A stretch of 64,000 nt of DNA, taken from NCBI RefSeq assembly GCF_023015905.1, contig NZ_JALKBD010000024.1, positions 1 through 64,000 on the forward strand, read 5' to 3'. The translations under genes and the position numbers were made by a program. This DNA comes from Arenibacter sp. F20364. Its GTDB lineage: Bacteria > Bacteroidota > Bacteroidia > Flavobacteriales > Flavobacteriaceae. This document shows positions 44,222 to 54,900 of the stretch, piece after piece. Numbering within the stretch: position 1 is the first letter of the stretch; every line of letters begins with the position of its first letter. The notes under the pieces were generated by a model. The model ran no database searches and was not told the origin of the DNA. It saw nothing but the letters and a program-made list of their open reading frames with translations.

Positions 44222-45433
44222 TTATACTATTTCTGCAACAACAAAAGTACTTCCCCCAACGAACACAAAATCCGTTGTATCCGCTACGCCCAAAGCAGCA
44301 TTAACCGCTTCATTTACAGAAGAATAAGTATCACCCTTCAAACCAAACTCCAAGGCCCTAGTTTTTAGGACAAGTTCATCCAAACCTCTCTGAATGTTTG
44401 GTCTGCAAAAATAATAATGTGCATTTTTTGGGAAAAGAGGTAAAATTTGTTCCAAATTCTTGTCTTTTACAAATCCAATTACCAAATGAAGATCGGTATA
44501 TTTTTGTTGTTCTATTTGATCCAAAACAATGGACAAACCTTCCGTATTGTGGGCCGTATCACAAACAACTGTTGGATTTTCGCCAATATATTGCCATCTG
44601 CCCAGCAATCCCGTATTCGCGGAAACATTCAACAGGCCATCAACAATATGTTCCTCCCTAATATCAAAACCCTTCAATTCCTTAATGGTGGCAACAACGC
44701 CCTTAACGTTTTTGGCCTGGTAACTCCCCAACAAGGAGGTTTTATAATTTCCAGGGATTATTTCCCCTGCAAATACTATTTTAGAGTTTCTTTCCTTTGC
44801 CATATTGTTGAAAACAGTCGCTGTCTCTTCCTGCAGTTCACTGATGACCACCGGTATCCCTGGCTTAATGATTCCCGCCTTCTCAAAGGCTATTTTGGCA
44901 ATGGTATCGCCCAACATCTCCACATGATCATAACCTATATTGGTAATCAAGGACACTTCGGGGATAATTATATTGGTAGAATCCAAACGACCTCCAAGTC
45001 CAACCTCCACAATGGCTATATCTATTTTCTCCTTTTCAAAGTACTGAAAGGCCATTCCCACTGTCATTTCAAAAAACGAAAGGTCGTGTGCCTCAAAAAA
45101 AAGTTTATTTTTTTTTATAAAATCGACTACAAATTTTTTACTGACCGGTATTCCGTTAATCCTGATCCGCTCCCTAAAATCCTTTAAATGTGGAGACGTA
45201 TACAATCCGACCTTATAACCAGCCTCTTGCAAAATTGAGGCCAGCATATGACTACAGGACCCTTTCCCGTTGGTTCCTGCCACATGTATGCTTTTAAATT
45301 TTCGTTCGGGATGCCCTAAATAAGCGGAGAGAGCCAATATATTGTCCAACTTACCCTTAAATGCAGAAATTCCCTTTTGCTGGTACATGGGCAGTTGCCC
45401 GAACATCCATTCCAAAGTTTCCTGATAAGTCAT
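44222..45433 (-). CDS. folC: Folylpolyglutamate/dihydrofolate synthase
   Basis: A 403-residue Mur-ligase-fold enzyme: HVAGTNGKGSCSHMLA (ATP-binding P-loop), YTSPHLKDFRERIRING, VEVGLGGRLDSTN and CDTAHNTEGL are family motifs in order. It adds glutamate to folates and to dihydropteroate. Normal length and housekeeping context. Confidence 0.93.
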   Translation of the reverse strand: MTYQETLEWMFGQLPMYQQKGISAFKGKLDNILALSAYLGHPERKFKSIHVAGTNGKGSCSHMLASILQEAGYKVGLYTSPHLKDFRERIRINGIPVSKKFVVDFIKKNKLFFEAHDLSFFEMTVGMAFQYFEKEKIDIAIVEVGLGGRLDSTNIIIPEVSLITNIGYDHVEMLGDTIAKIAFEKAGIIKPGIPVVISELQEETATVFNNMAKERNSKIVFAGEIIPGNYKTSLLGSYQAKNVKGVVATIKELKGFDIREEHIVDGLLNVSANTGLLGRWQYIGENPTVVCDTAHNTEGLSIVLDQIEQQKYTDLHLVIGFVKDKNLEQILPLFPKNAHYYFCRPNIQRGLDELVLKTRALEFGLKGDTYSSVNEAVNAALGVADTTDFVFVGGSTFVVAEIV

Positions 45434-45558
45434 TTATAGTCGTCTGTTGAAGTTAGAACACAATGCCTTTGCGATACCTTCAATTAATCTAATTAAAAAA
45501 GTAAATGAAATTGTAAAATTACTTTAGGATAATTGATTTTGGGCAATGCGGGAAAACT

Positions 45559-46458
45559 TTATTCCCCCAATTTAAAATTCACCACTACAAAACCAACTTG
45601 TTGACTAGGTGCATTGGAATCCAAGTTCCATTGATGCAAAAAAGCTGTTTTCTTGGCAGGCTCCAATAAACAGGGATGAGTATTGGTGGTCCCTCTTTGC
45701 CCAGGGGTAGCACTAACCACTTTTCCATTTCGGTCCACAACAATTTTAACAACAACCCTACCTTCTTCGTTGCATTCTTGCTGTACCTTGCCTTTATTCA
45801 CCAAAGATCTTCCATTGAGTCCATAACCTCCAATACCACTGCCCGACCCGGGACTTCCGTAATAACTGGTTGCATATGGATCTCCGTCCGGTTGTCCTTT
45901 ATCCCCGGCCTTACTATCATCACCTTCTCCCCCTGCAGCAGTTCCTTCGGATTTATTTATACCTCCGATCAGCTCATCCAGCTTATTCTTTTTCGCCTGT
46001 TGCTCCTTCCTAACCTTTTCTTCGGCCTCCCGCTTTTCGCGAGCTACCCGTTCCGCCTCGACCTGGGCCTTTTTGGCAGCCTCATCAGCCTTTCGTTTCG
46101 CTTCTTGCTGCTGCTTTATTTTTATGGATTCCTCGTTTTCCTGGGTAAGTAACTTTTCGGCAGGTTTTTCCTTGGCCACCTTTTCCTCCGGCACCTGCTC
46201 TACCACCTCTTCTACCTTTTCCTCCACAACCTTTGGCTCTTTAATGGGAGTATTGAGAGGTTCTGATTTTATCTTTTCTTTGGGCTGTACCCTACCACTA
46301 CCAAAATCAGTAGTTCCAAAATTGACGGAAATACCATTTTCAATTGGCGGATCCATATAGGTGAGTCCTATATAAAAAAGCAATAGTAATAGCACACTCA
46401 ACAGAATAGTGGTAAGTGTAAAAGATTTTTTTTCGTGTCTCGTGTTAAGTAATGACAT
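45559..46458 (-). CDS. TonB-like energy transducer
   Basis: A 299-residue protein with one N-terminal membrane helix (TLTTILLSVLLLLLFYIGLT), a long charged Pro/Glu/Lys/Ala-rich periplasmic linker (residues ~50-165), and a C-terminal TonB-like globular domain (EGRVVVKIVVDRNGKVVSAT, QQVGFVVVNFKLGE). It couples the proton gradient to outer-membrane receptors with ExbD and ExbB encoded directly upstream (1 bp overlap with exbD). Confidence 0.85.
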   Translation of the reverse strand: MSLLNTRHEKKSFTLTTILLSVLLLLLFYIGLTYMDPPIENGISVNFGTTDFGSGRVQPKEKIKSEPLNTPIKEPKVVEEKVEEVVEQVPEEKVAKEKPAEKLLTQENEESIKIKQQQEAKRKADEAAKKAQVEAERVAREKREAEEKVRKEQQAKKNKLDELIGGINKSEGTAAGGEGDDSKAGDKGQPDGDPYATSYYGSPGSGSGIGGYGLNGRSLVNKGKVQQECNEEGRVVVKIVVDRNGKVVSATPGQRGTTNTHPCLLEPAKKTAFLHQWNLDSNAPSQQVGFVVVNFKLGE

Positions 46459-46844
46459 TAATTTGGTCGCACCGCCAAAATAACCTTGTAATTATTTCTA
46501 TTGGCAATATCCATTACGTTTACCGCCTCTTTGATGGCAACGCTCTCTTCTGCCCTAAGAATAATAGTAGGTTTCTCTTGCCCTTTTAGTGCCTTTTTTA
46601 ATTCAATTTCTATATACTGTCCGTTTATCTTCTCGTTGTTCACAAAATATTCCAAGTTCTTATTGATGCTTACCGATACATTTTGGGTATTTGTAGATTT
46701 ACCCTTTGCTTTGGGCAACAACAAGTCCAATGCATTGGGCGAATTTGCAGTTAGCATAAAGAAAATAAGCAATAGGAACACTATGTCCGTCATAGAGGAC
46801 ATGCTAAAATCTGGACTAACTTTATTTCTACCTTTTAGTTTCAT
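46458..46844 (-). CDS. exbD: ExbD/TolR-type biopolymer transport protein
   Basis: A 128-residue protein with the family start RNKVSPDFSMSSMTDIVFLL (the Asp in the membrane helix is conserved) and a periplasmic domain ending NRNNYKVILAVRPN. It works with ExbB and the TonB-like protein. Confidence 0.9.
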   Translation of the reverse strand: MKLKGRNKVSPDFSMSSMTDIVFLLLIFFMLTANSPNALDLLLPKAKGKSTNTQNVSVSINKNLEYFVNNEKINGQYIEIELKKALKGQEKPTIILRAEESVAIKEAVNVMDIANRNNYKVILAVRPN

Positions 46845-46854
46845 GTGTTATGTT

Positions 46855-47547
46855 CTAAAGAGGTTCGTTCAATAAATCTAAAAACTCCACCGCATTGGCT
46901 TCCATTTTATGCACCACTTTATCCGTTCTGTTCACCAAATGATTATAACCTATATAGGCTATAATACCCACAATAAGTCCGGCAACAGTAGTGGTCATGG
47001 CCGTATATATTCCAGACGCCAAAGAACCCATTTCCGCCTGCCCACCACTGGTAGCCATTTGATGGAATGCCAAAATCATACCAATAACGGTACCTAAAAA
47101 CCCAATCATGGGTGCCGCTCCGGCAACGGTGGCCAAGACGGTCACATTTTTTTCCAATTTATAAACCTCAAGGGTACCTGCATTTTCTATTGCGGTATTA
47201 ATATCATCCAAGGGCTTCCCAATTCTGGAGATTCCTTTTTCCGTTAACCTCGCCACCGGCGAATCTGTTTGGGCACACAATAATTTGGCCGCTTCCAACT
47301 TACCATTGGTAACATGATCCCGTATCTGGTTCATAAAATTACTATCTATCTTTGACGCAGCTTTTATCGCAAAAATCCGTTCAAAATAAATATACAGTGC
47401 CACAAAAAGCATTACGAACAAAACACTTATTATCAAGATACTTCCTGTACCGCCATTTACTATTAAATCAATCACGGAAAGTGTCTTTTCCTCAGACACA
47501 ACGCCCTCTAATCCTGCCTCTTGAGCCAGATCTTGTATCAATAACAT
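46855..47547 (-). CDS. exbB: ExbB/TolQ/MotA-type proton channel
   Basis: A 230-residue protein with three membrane helices. The ones at about 35-55 (ILIISVLFVMLFVALYIYFE), 135-160 (VATVAGAAPMIGFLGTVIGM) and 180-205 (SGIYTAMTTTVAGLIVGIIA) contain the conserved GFLGTVIGM and TAMTTTVAGL motifs. First gene of the transducer operon. Confidence 0.9.
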   Translation of the reverse strand: MLLIQDLAQEAGLEGVVSEEKTLSVIDLIVNGGTGSILIISVLFVMLFVALYIYFERIFAIKAASKIDSNFMNQIRDHVTNGKLEAAKLLCAQTDSPVARLTEKGISRIGKPLDDINTAIENAGTLEVYKLEKNVTVLATVAGAAPMIGFLGTVIGMILAFHQMATSGGQAEMGSLASGIYTAMTTTVAGLIVGIIAYIGYNHLVNRTDKVVHKMEANAVEFLDLLNEPL

Positions 47548-47596
47548 ATATTTTCTTTATTTAAGTTGCCTTAATAACGGTCTTTTGTCGATTAAA

Positions 47597-48961
47597 TTAT
47601 GCGTTCAACACTAAATTTCTAATTAATATAAATCCTACGGCACCGGCAGCAAATCCAATGAATGCCAACCATGCTATTTTCTTCAAATACCAGAAGAAGT
47701 CTATTTTTTCCATTCCCATGGCCACAACACCTGCTGCAGACCCAATAATCAACATACTACCTCCAGTTCCAGCGGAATATGCAATGAAATGCCAAACTGG
47801 ATCATCCATACCTACAGAGAACATTCCTATACTTGCCGCGACCAGTGGCACGTTATCTATTACAGCAGAGCCCACACCTAAAAAGAGTACCACCAAATCG
47901 GATACCAATTCACCACCGGACTCCGTACCCAACATAGGCATTACCTCATCCAAGGTTCCGGCAAAATGGAACAACATTCCTAAAGATTCCAAAGCTGCCA
48001 CTGCCATTAAAATACCCAAAAAGAAAAGAATACTTGGCAATTCAATTTTGGAAAGTGATTTATGTACTGGGCTGTGATGCGATTCTGCCTCACTTTCCCC
48101 GTCGATATTGGAAATACTAAATTTGGCGCTACTGTATATTTCAGCGAACGTGGCTACCAATGCCAAAGAAAGCATCATCCCAACGTAGGGAGGCAAATGG
48201 GTTATGGTTTTGAAAAAGGGAACAAATATAATGGCACCCAATCCCAAATAAAGCATAGTTGACCCATATTTGGATTTAGTAGGTTCCTCATCGTCCATAT
48301 CGGTGTCAATATTACCGGAAAAGGCCTTGTACCTACTTGCAATAAAGGTAGGAACCACCATACATATAATAGAAGGCAAAAGAACGTGTTCTATCAATTG
48401 TGCCGCCGACACTTTGTTGGCGATCCACAACATGGTTGTGGTAACATCACCAATTGGAGACCAAGCTCCACCAGCATTGGCCGCAATGATTATCATACCG
48501 GCAAACCAAAGTCTGGTCTCCCTGTCGTTGATCACCTTCTGCAGGATAGTTATCAAGACTATAGTCGCTGTAAGGTTATCTATTATGGCAGAAAGTATAA
48601 AGGCCAGTATAGCAAACAACCAAAGTAACTTTCTTTTGCTCCTTGTTTTTATAAACCCTTTTATTGTGGCAAAGCCATCGAAATAATCTATTATTTCCAC
48701 AATGGTCATAGCCCCCAAAAGGAAGACCAGTATTTCTGCGGTTTTCCCGAGATGATGGAGCAAAATCTCATCTATATGGGTCGCCTCCAACTCCCGGAGC
48801 TCGGCATTGACCTCAAAAACTGGCATATGTGCCAAAGCTATAACCGCCCATAACAGAGCCATCATCGCCAAAGCGGGGATTAATTTGTCTATCTTAAGAT
48901 TGTGCTCCAAAGTTATTGCCAAGTAACCGGCAACGAATAAAATAATAATAATGGTCTCCAT
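47597..48961 (-). CDS. nhaD: NhaD-type sodium/proton antiporter
   Basis: A 454-residue membrane protein with about 12 helices. The segments AFILSAIIDNLTATIVLITIL, ANAGGAWSPIGDVTTTMLW and SAVIDNVPLVAASIGM are the family's paired ion-binding motifs. NhaD exports sodium in exchange for protons, fitting a marine bacterium. It lies 12 bp after the dehydrogenase gene. Confidence 0.9.
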   Translation of the reverse strand: METIIIILFVAGYLAITLEHNLKIDKLIPALAMMALLWAVIALAHMPVFEVNAELRELEATHIDEILLHHLGKTAEILVFLLGAMTIVEIIDYFDGFATIKGFIKTRSKRKLLWLFAILAFILSAIIDNLTATIVLITILQKVINDRETRLWFAGMIIIAANAGGAWSPIGDVTTTMLWIANKVSAAQLIEHVLLPSIICMVVPTFIASRYKAFSGNIDTDMDDEEPTKSKYGSTMLYLGLGAIIFVPFFKTITHLPPYVGMMLSLALVATFAEIYSSAKFSISNIDGESEAESHHSPVHKSLSKIELPSILFFLGILMAVAALESLGMLFHFAGTLDEVMPMLGTESGGELVSDLVVLFLGVGSAVIDNVPLVAASIGMFSVGMDDPVWHFIAYSAGTGGSMLIIGSAAGVVAMGMEKIDFFWYLKKIAWLAFIGFAAGAVGFILIRNLVLNA

Positions 48962-48973
48962 GCTATTATTGGT

Positions 48974-50200
48974 TTAAATTAATTGTTTCAAAGCAATCTC
49001 AAATCCGGTTTTACTGAGATTAACTTTTGATTTATTTTGGTCAAATATATTTAAAATTGCGTTTCTAATGGTATTTGAAGTGTCATTAAAAATAAGTTCG
49101 TCATCCATTGCCACCCTTCCCTCCATAAAATAGGCAAAGACACGGGCCATTCCGCAATTGGAAATAAAATCGGGAATTAGACTTACACGCTCATCGGTAT
49201 ACTCCATAATTGGCCCAAAAAATATTTCCTTATCCGCAAAGGGCACATTGGCCCCACAGCTGATCACTTCCAACCCAGCATCTATCATTTTAGCTATCTG
49301 CTCCTCTGTCACCAAGCGGGAAGCCGCACAGGGGACAAATATTTCTGCGGGCAAACTCCATATTCTATTGTTCATTTCGGAAAAAGGAATAATGTCATCT
49401 GCAAAAAGTTCATTTCCCTTTTTATTTAAAAAGAATGACCTTATTTCCTCCAAAGTATACCCTTCCTCATTAATTATCCCTCCGGCCCGATCGATAATCC
49501 CGACCACTTTCGCCCCCATTTTTGCCAAATAAAAGGCAGCTGCAGATCCTACATTGCCAAATCCCTGCACAATGGCCCTTTTACCCTCAACCGAACCTGC
49601 GTGTATTTCATAAAAGTGTTTAACGGCTTCGGCTACCCCAAAACCGGTTATCATATCCGCCACCGTAAATTTCCTAACAACGGACGGTGAGTATTCATTT
49701 GACTCCAAAACCTTAACGACACCCAATCTCAATTGACCGATCCTATTGATCTTATCAGCTTCGGTCGGTTTAAAATGTCCGTTAAAAACACCCTCTTGTG
49801 GATGCCACACCCCAGCGTCCTCTGTAATAGGGATAACCTCATGGATCTCATCAACATTTAAATCCCCGCCGGTACCATAGTAACTTTTTAACAATGGCGC
49901 TACCGCATGGTACCACCGTTTAAGTACGCCGGATTTCCTGGGATCGCTGGGATTAAAATTAATTCCGGATTTAGCACCTCCGATCGGAGGTCCTGAAACC
50001 GTAAATTTCACCTCCATCGTTTTTGCCAAAGATAAGACTTCGTTCATATCCAATCCCTCCCTCATTCTGGTACCGCCACCGGCCGCCCCACCACGAAGAG
50101 AATTAATTACAGCCCATCCTTCCGCTTCTGTCTCTGGATCTTTCCAGTTGAAAATGATTTCCGGGGCTCTATTTTCATATATTTTTAATAACTCTTTCAT
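48974..50200 (-). CDS. Glu/Leu/Phe/Val dehydrogenase
   Basis: A 408-residue NAD(P)-dependent amino-acid dehydrogenase. The catalytic-side segment GGAKSGINFNP carries the active-site lysine, preceded by LRGGAAGGGTRMREGL, and the coenzyme-binding segment is VQGFGNVGSAAAFYLAKMGA. It interconverts glutamate or branched amino acids and their 2-oxo acids. Glutamate specificity cannot be separated from the broader family by eye. The start is preceded by a small reading frame at 50221-50325. Confidence 0.88.
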   Translation of the reverse strand: MKELLKIYENRAPEIIFNWKDPETEAEGWAVINSLRGGAAGGGTRMREGLDMNEVLSLAKTMEVKFTVSGPPIGGAKSGINFNPSDPRKSGVLKRWYHAVAPLLKSYYGTGGDLNVDEIHEVIPITEDAGVWHPQEGVFNGHFKPTEADKINRIGQLRLGVVKVLESNEYSPSVVRKFTVADMITGFGVAEAVKHFYEIHAGSVEGKRAIVQGFGNVGSAAAFYLAKMGAKVVGIIDRAGGIINEEGYTLEEIRSFFLNKKGNELFADDIIPFSEMNNRIWSLPAEIFVPCAASRLVTEEQIAKMIDAGLEVISCGANVPFADKEIFFGPIMEYTDERVSLIPDFISNCGMARVFAYFMEGRVAMDDELIFNDTSNTIRNAILNIFDQNKSKVNLSKTGFEIALKQLI

Positions 50201-50220
50201 TGTACCTTACAATTTAACTA

Positions 50221-50325
50221 TTAGACTTCATTTGCCATTAAGGGAATTTTACCTCCTTTGGTTAATTTCACCAGCCTTGCTAATGTTGTCTCATAATTGT
50301 TAGGTCTTTTTTCAGCAAAAAATAT
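50221..50325 (-). other. 34-codon reading frame without a usual start, in the dehydrogenase leader
   Basis: The frame runs from just after a TGA to a TAA 20 bp upstream of the dehydrogenase ATG. It reads like protein (KRPNNYETTLARLVKL, then GGKIPLMANEV), but has no ATG; a GTG at codon 19 or an ATG at codon 30 are the only options. An AAAGGAGGT sequence, a perfect anti-16S match rare in this phylum, lies at 50251-50259. It may be a leader peptide or a gene remnant. Confidence 0.3.
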
Positions 50326-50425
50326 TCAGCCGAACAAATATAAAAATTAGATTATGTTTTAATGTTTTATTCACCATTAATATTCCATTCTCAAATCGTA
50401 TATTTATTATTCCGTTCTATACTCG

Positions 50426-50433
50426 TATATTTG
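50426..50433 (+). promoter_or_regulatory. Promoter -7 box of the acyl-CoA dehydrogenase gene
   Basis: TATATTTG matches the Bacteroidota TAnnTTTG consensus and lies 27 bp upstream of the ATG at 50461. Confidence 0.5.
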
Positions 50434-50460
50434 CAATATTCTCATAATTTTTTCTAACAC

Positions 50461-51603
50461 ATGGATTTTACGCTTTCGGAAGAACAGTTGATGATACAAC
50501 AGGCAGCACGGGATTTTGCCCAAAACGAATTACTTCCCGAAGTCATAGAAAGAGACGACGCTCAAAAATTCCCTACCGAACAGGTAAAAAAAATGGGGGA
50601 ATTGGGATTTATGGGAATGATGGTGGACCCAAAATACGGGGGAAGCGGACTGGACACCATTTCCTATGTAGTGGTTATGGAGGAACTTTCCAAAATTGAT
50701 GCCTCGGCTTCGGTAATTGTATCCGTCAATAATTCTTTGGTATGCTGGGGACTTGAAACCTTTGGCAGCGAAGCACAGAAAGAAAAGTATTTGACCCGTT
50801 TGTCCACTGGACAAAGTATTGGGGCGTTCTGTCTTTCCGAGCCCGAGGCCGGTAGCGATGCCACTTCACAAAAAACCACAGCTCTGGACAAGGGAGACCA
50901 CTATGTAGTGAACGGCACCAAGAACTGGATTACAAATGGAAATTCTGCTGAAATCTATTTGGTAATTGCACAGACCGATATTTCCAAAGGATATAAAGGA
51001 ATAAATGCAATAATTGTAGAAAAGGACACACCTGGTTTTATAATAGGGCCTAAGGAAAATAAATTGGGGATAAGGGGCAGTGACACCCATTCATTGATCT
51101 TTAACGATGTAAAAGTCCCCAAAGAAAATAGAATTGGCGAAGATGGATTTGGCTTTAAATTTGCCATGAAGACCTTGGCAGGGGGACGCATAGGAATAGC
51201 TGCCCAAGCCTTGGGTATTGCCGCCGGTGCGTATGAATTGGCCAAAAAGTATTCTAAAGAAAGAAAGGCTTTTGGCACGGAAATAAGCAATCATCAGGCA
51301 ATAGCCTTTAAACTTGCCGATATGCACACCCAAATTGAAGCCGCGAGACATTTGGTTTATAAGGCGGCATGGGACAAGGACCAAGGAAACGACTACGATC
51401 TTTCTGGGGCAATGGCAAAACTATACGCTTCCCAGGTGGCCATGGATACCGCCGTAGAAGCGGTACAAATTCACGGTGGTAATGGTTTTGTGAAGGACTA
51501 CCACGTGGAAAGAATGATGCGGGACGCCAAGATAACCCAGATCTATGAAGGCACTTCGGAGATCCAGAAAATCGTGATTTCGAGGAGTATTTTAAAAAAA
51601 TAA
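50461..51603 (+). CDS. Acyl-CoA dehydrogenase
   Basis: A 380-residue FAD enzyme of usual length: GAFCLSEPEAGSDA and VNGTKNWITNG are flavin-binding motifs, and IYEGTSEIQKIVISR at the C-terminus carries the catalytic-base glutamate. It oxidises short- or medium-chain acyl-CoA; the chain length is not decidable from sequence alone. It is divergent from the dehydrogenase gene at 50200. Confidence 0.93.
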   Translation: MDFTLSEEQLMIQQAARDFAQNELLPEVIERDDAQKFPTEQVKKMGELGFMGMMVDPKYGGSGLDTISYVVVMEELSKIDASASVIVSVNNSLVCWGLETFGSEAQKEKYLTRLSTGQSIGAFCLSEPEAGSDATSQKTTALDKGDHYVVNGTKNWITNGNSAEIYLVIAQTDISKGYKGINAIIVEKDTPGFIIGPKENKLGIRGSDTHSLIFNDVKVPKENRIGEDGFGFKFAMKTLAGGRIGIAAQALGIAAGAYELAKKYSKERKAFGTEISNHQAIAFKLADMHTQIEAARHLVYKAAWDKDQGNDYDLSGAMAKLYASQVAMDTAVEAVQIHGGNGFVKDYHVERMMRDAKITQIYEGTSEIQKIVISRSILKK

Positions 51604-51739
51604 CAGCAACACCCCTTATTTTTGCATGGGGAACCAACTAAAAACAATTAATTATAACCAAACACCCCTAACTTAAATAAGGGTATTGACCAATAAAAAC
51701 CAATTTTACATTATTAACCCCCTATTAATAGGAAAAACA

Positions 51740-51892
51740 TCAATATTCAAACCTTAATATTGAGGAAATCCCAATTTAATGGGCTCAAATATCAGAATAT
51801 ACATTTTTTTTAACGTTGAATTATAAACGTTGAATTTCTTTCGCACTATTTAATATTGCATTGCATTAAATGTAAATATTTTGATATTTTTG
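51740..51892 (+). promoter_or_regulatory. Regulatory region of gltBD
   Basis: TCAATATT and AATATTGA form an inverted repeat at 51740-51763. Two exact AACGTTGAATT direct repeats lie at 51812-51822 and 51826-51836. A -7 box TATTTTTG lies at 51885-51892, 17 bp before the gltB ATG, with TTG at 51861 as -33. The repeats are candidate nitrogen-control sites. The rest of the 306-bp gap is A/T-rich and shows a CCTATTAATAGG palindrome at 51721-51732. Confidence 0.4.
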
Positions 51893-51909
51893 AAGAAATA
51901 TGATAATTT

Positions 51910-54900
51910 ATGAAGCTGAGAAAACAAGGAATGTACCTACCGGAGTTTGAACATGACAACTGTGGCGCCGGATTTATATGTAGTTTGAAAGGAAAAAAGT
52001 CGAATGATATAATTCATAAGGCTTTAGAGATATTGGAAAAACTGGAGCACAGAGGAGCTGTAAGTTCTGATGGAAAAACAGGTGATGGTGCTGGAATTCT
52101 AATAGATATCCCACATGATTTTTTTCAGGACGTTTGCAACTTTGAACTACCTGAACCTGGCAGTTATGCCGTAGGTAATGTCTTTTTGCCCCAAAAAGAA
52201 AACCAACGGGACTACTGTATCGATGTTTTTGAATCCAACATTAAAAAACAAGGGCTAAAATTATTGGGATGGAGAGATGTTCCCGTGAACAAATCCATAC
52301 CTGGACGAATAGCCACGGAGACCGAGCCTTTCGTTAAACAAATATTTGTTGCACGTGAGAACGACGAACAAGATTTCTTCCACTTTAATTTAAAATTATT
52401 TATAGCCAGAAAGGTTACTGAACATACTGTAAATGCTTCCAAATTGTCGGAAAGCAAATTTTTCTATGTACCCAGTCTTTCCACCAAAATTATAATCTTC
52501 AAAGGGCTATTGATGCCGGAAGATATTAGCCTATACTATAAAGACCTTATGGACCCAAGGGTAGTAACACGATTGGCCCTTGTTCATCAACGTTTTTCAA
52601 CCAACACTTTCCCAACTTGGGATTTGGCACAGCCTTTCCGTTATATGTGTCACAATGGGGAAATAAACACTCTTAGAGGCAATGTCTCAAGAATGCGTTC
52701 CAGGGAAGAATTAATGAAAAGCGATTGGTTTGGGGACGAAATCAAAAATATTATCCCGATCATATTACCTGGAAAATCGGATTCCGCCACCATGGACATG
52801 GTTGTTGAACTATTGTTAATGACAGGAAGATCTCTCCCTGAGGTAATGATGATATTGGTACCTGAGGCCTGGGAAAAAAATGAGGAGATGTCCGAAGCTA
52901 AAAAAGCATTTTATGAGTACCACTCCTGTTTAATGGAGCCATGGGACGGACCTGCTTCCATTCCCTTCACCGATGGAAACTACATAGGTGCCGTATTGGA
53001 CAGAAATGGATTACGCCCATCGCGATATTCAGTGACCAAGGACGGTTATGTAATTATGTCTTCCGAAGTTGGGGTTGTGGACCTTGAGCCGGAAAATATT
53101 GAAATGCACGGAAGATTGGAGCCGGGAAAAATGTTCTTGGTAAACATGGAAGAAGGACGCATAGTTAATGATGAGGAAATTAAGGAAGCAATTGCCGTTA
53201 AGTATCCCTATCAAAAATGGCTGAACAAGAATTTGGTTCACCTTAAGGATATCCCTTACAACGACTGCCCACTATTCCTAAATGAGGCTTCGGTACAAAA
53301 GAGAAAAGCGGTTTTTGGATACACTTTGGAAGATATAAATACCATTATACTTCCTATGGGAAAAACGGCCAAAGAACCACTTGGATCAATGGGATCGGAC
53401 ACTCCTATCGCTATTTTATCCGATCGACCACAACTAATATACAATTACTTTAAGCAATTGTTCGCACAGGTTACCAACCCGCCATTGGATGGTATTCGCG
53501 AAGAGCTTATTACAGATATCAGCCTAACCTTGGGCAGCGATCACAATATTTTTGAATTTTCTGAACTTCATTGTAGAAAATTAAAGATTAAAAATCCCGT
53601 TATATCCAAGGAGGATTTGGATAAAATAAAAAACTACGATGCAAGTCCAGACTATAAGGTAGTTTCCATTCCCATGCTTTACGACATTGAAAAGGGGCAT
53701 AATGGCCTTGAAGATGCCTTGGAGTCGATTTTGCACCAAGCCGAACAAGCTATTGATGAGGGCGCCAATATCATTATACTATCGGATAGAAACGTAAGTA
53801 AGGAAAAAGCCCCTATCCCAGCTTTATTGGCATGTTCATACGTTAATAGTGGACTACAAAGGTTGGGGAAACGCTCCAAACTAAGTGTAATTATTGAATC
53901 CGCGGAACCCAGGGAAGTGCATCACTTTGCCCTCCTATTTGGATTTGGTGCCAGCGCAATAAACCCTTATTTGGTAAACGAAATTATAGCGGAACAAATT
54001 GAAGAACAAGATATTACCCAATATTCTTTTGAAGAAGCCATTGGCAACTACAATAAAGCGGTCGGCAAGGGCATACTTAAGGTAATGAACAAAATTGGAA
54101 TCTCTACCCTTAATTCGTATAGAGGGTCCCAATTGTTCGAATGTATTGGAATAAACACCAAGGCAGTAGACAAATACTTCCCTAATACACCCACTAGAAT
54201 TCAAGGCATAGGGCTTTATGAAATAGAGAAGGAAATTGCAAAGCGCCATCACAAAGCATACACCGATAAAGATATAGCCGCAAATTTAGATTTGGAAATC
54301 GGTGGACAATATCGCTGGAGAAGGGATGGTGAAAAGCATCTTTTCAATCCATTAAGTATTGCCAAACTTCAAAAATCGGTAAGAAACAACGAACCGGAAT
54401 CCTATAAGGAGTTTGCACAAATGGTGAACGAGCAGTCCAAAGATTTAATGACCATTCGCGGTCTTTTTGAATTCTCAAATTACGACCCTATTCCTTTGGA
54501 GGAGGTTGAACCTTGGACAGAAATAGTAAAACGCTTTAAAACTGGCGCAATGTCCTATGGTTCCATCAGTAAGGAGGCCCATGAAAATTTGGCCATCGCC
54601 ATGAATAGGATTGGCGGAAAAAGTAATTCAGGTGAAGGTGGCGAGGATGCTGAACGCTTTTACAAGAACCAAACTGGGGATTGGAAAAACAGTGCCATAA
54701 AACAAGTCGCTTCCGGAAGATTTGGGGTTACCTCCAATTATTTGACAAGCGCCAAAGAAATCCAGATTAAAATGGCCCAAGGTGCCAAACCAGGTGAAGG
54801 AGGGCAATTACCTGGTCCAAAAGTAAATCCGTCCATTGCCAAAACAAGAAACTCCACTCCTTATGTTGGATTAATTTCACCTCCACCGCATCATGATATA

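Noticed and set aside
44447-45187. 246-codon open frame on the plus strand
   Set aside because: It is antisense to folC, whose motifs are clear; the translated frame is low in complexity and resembles no family.
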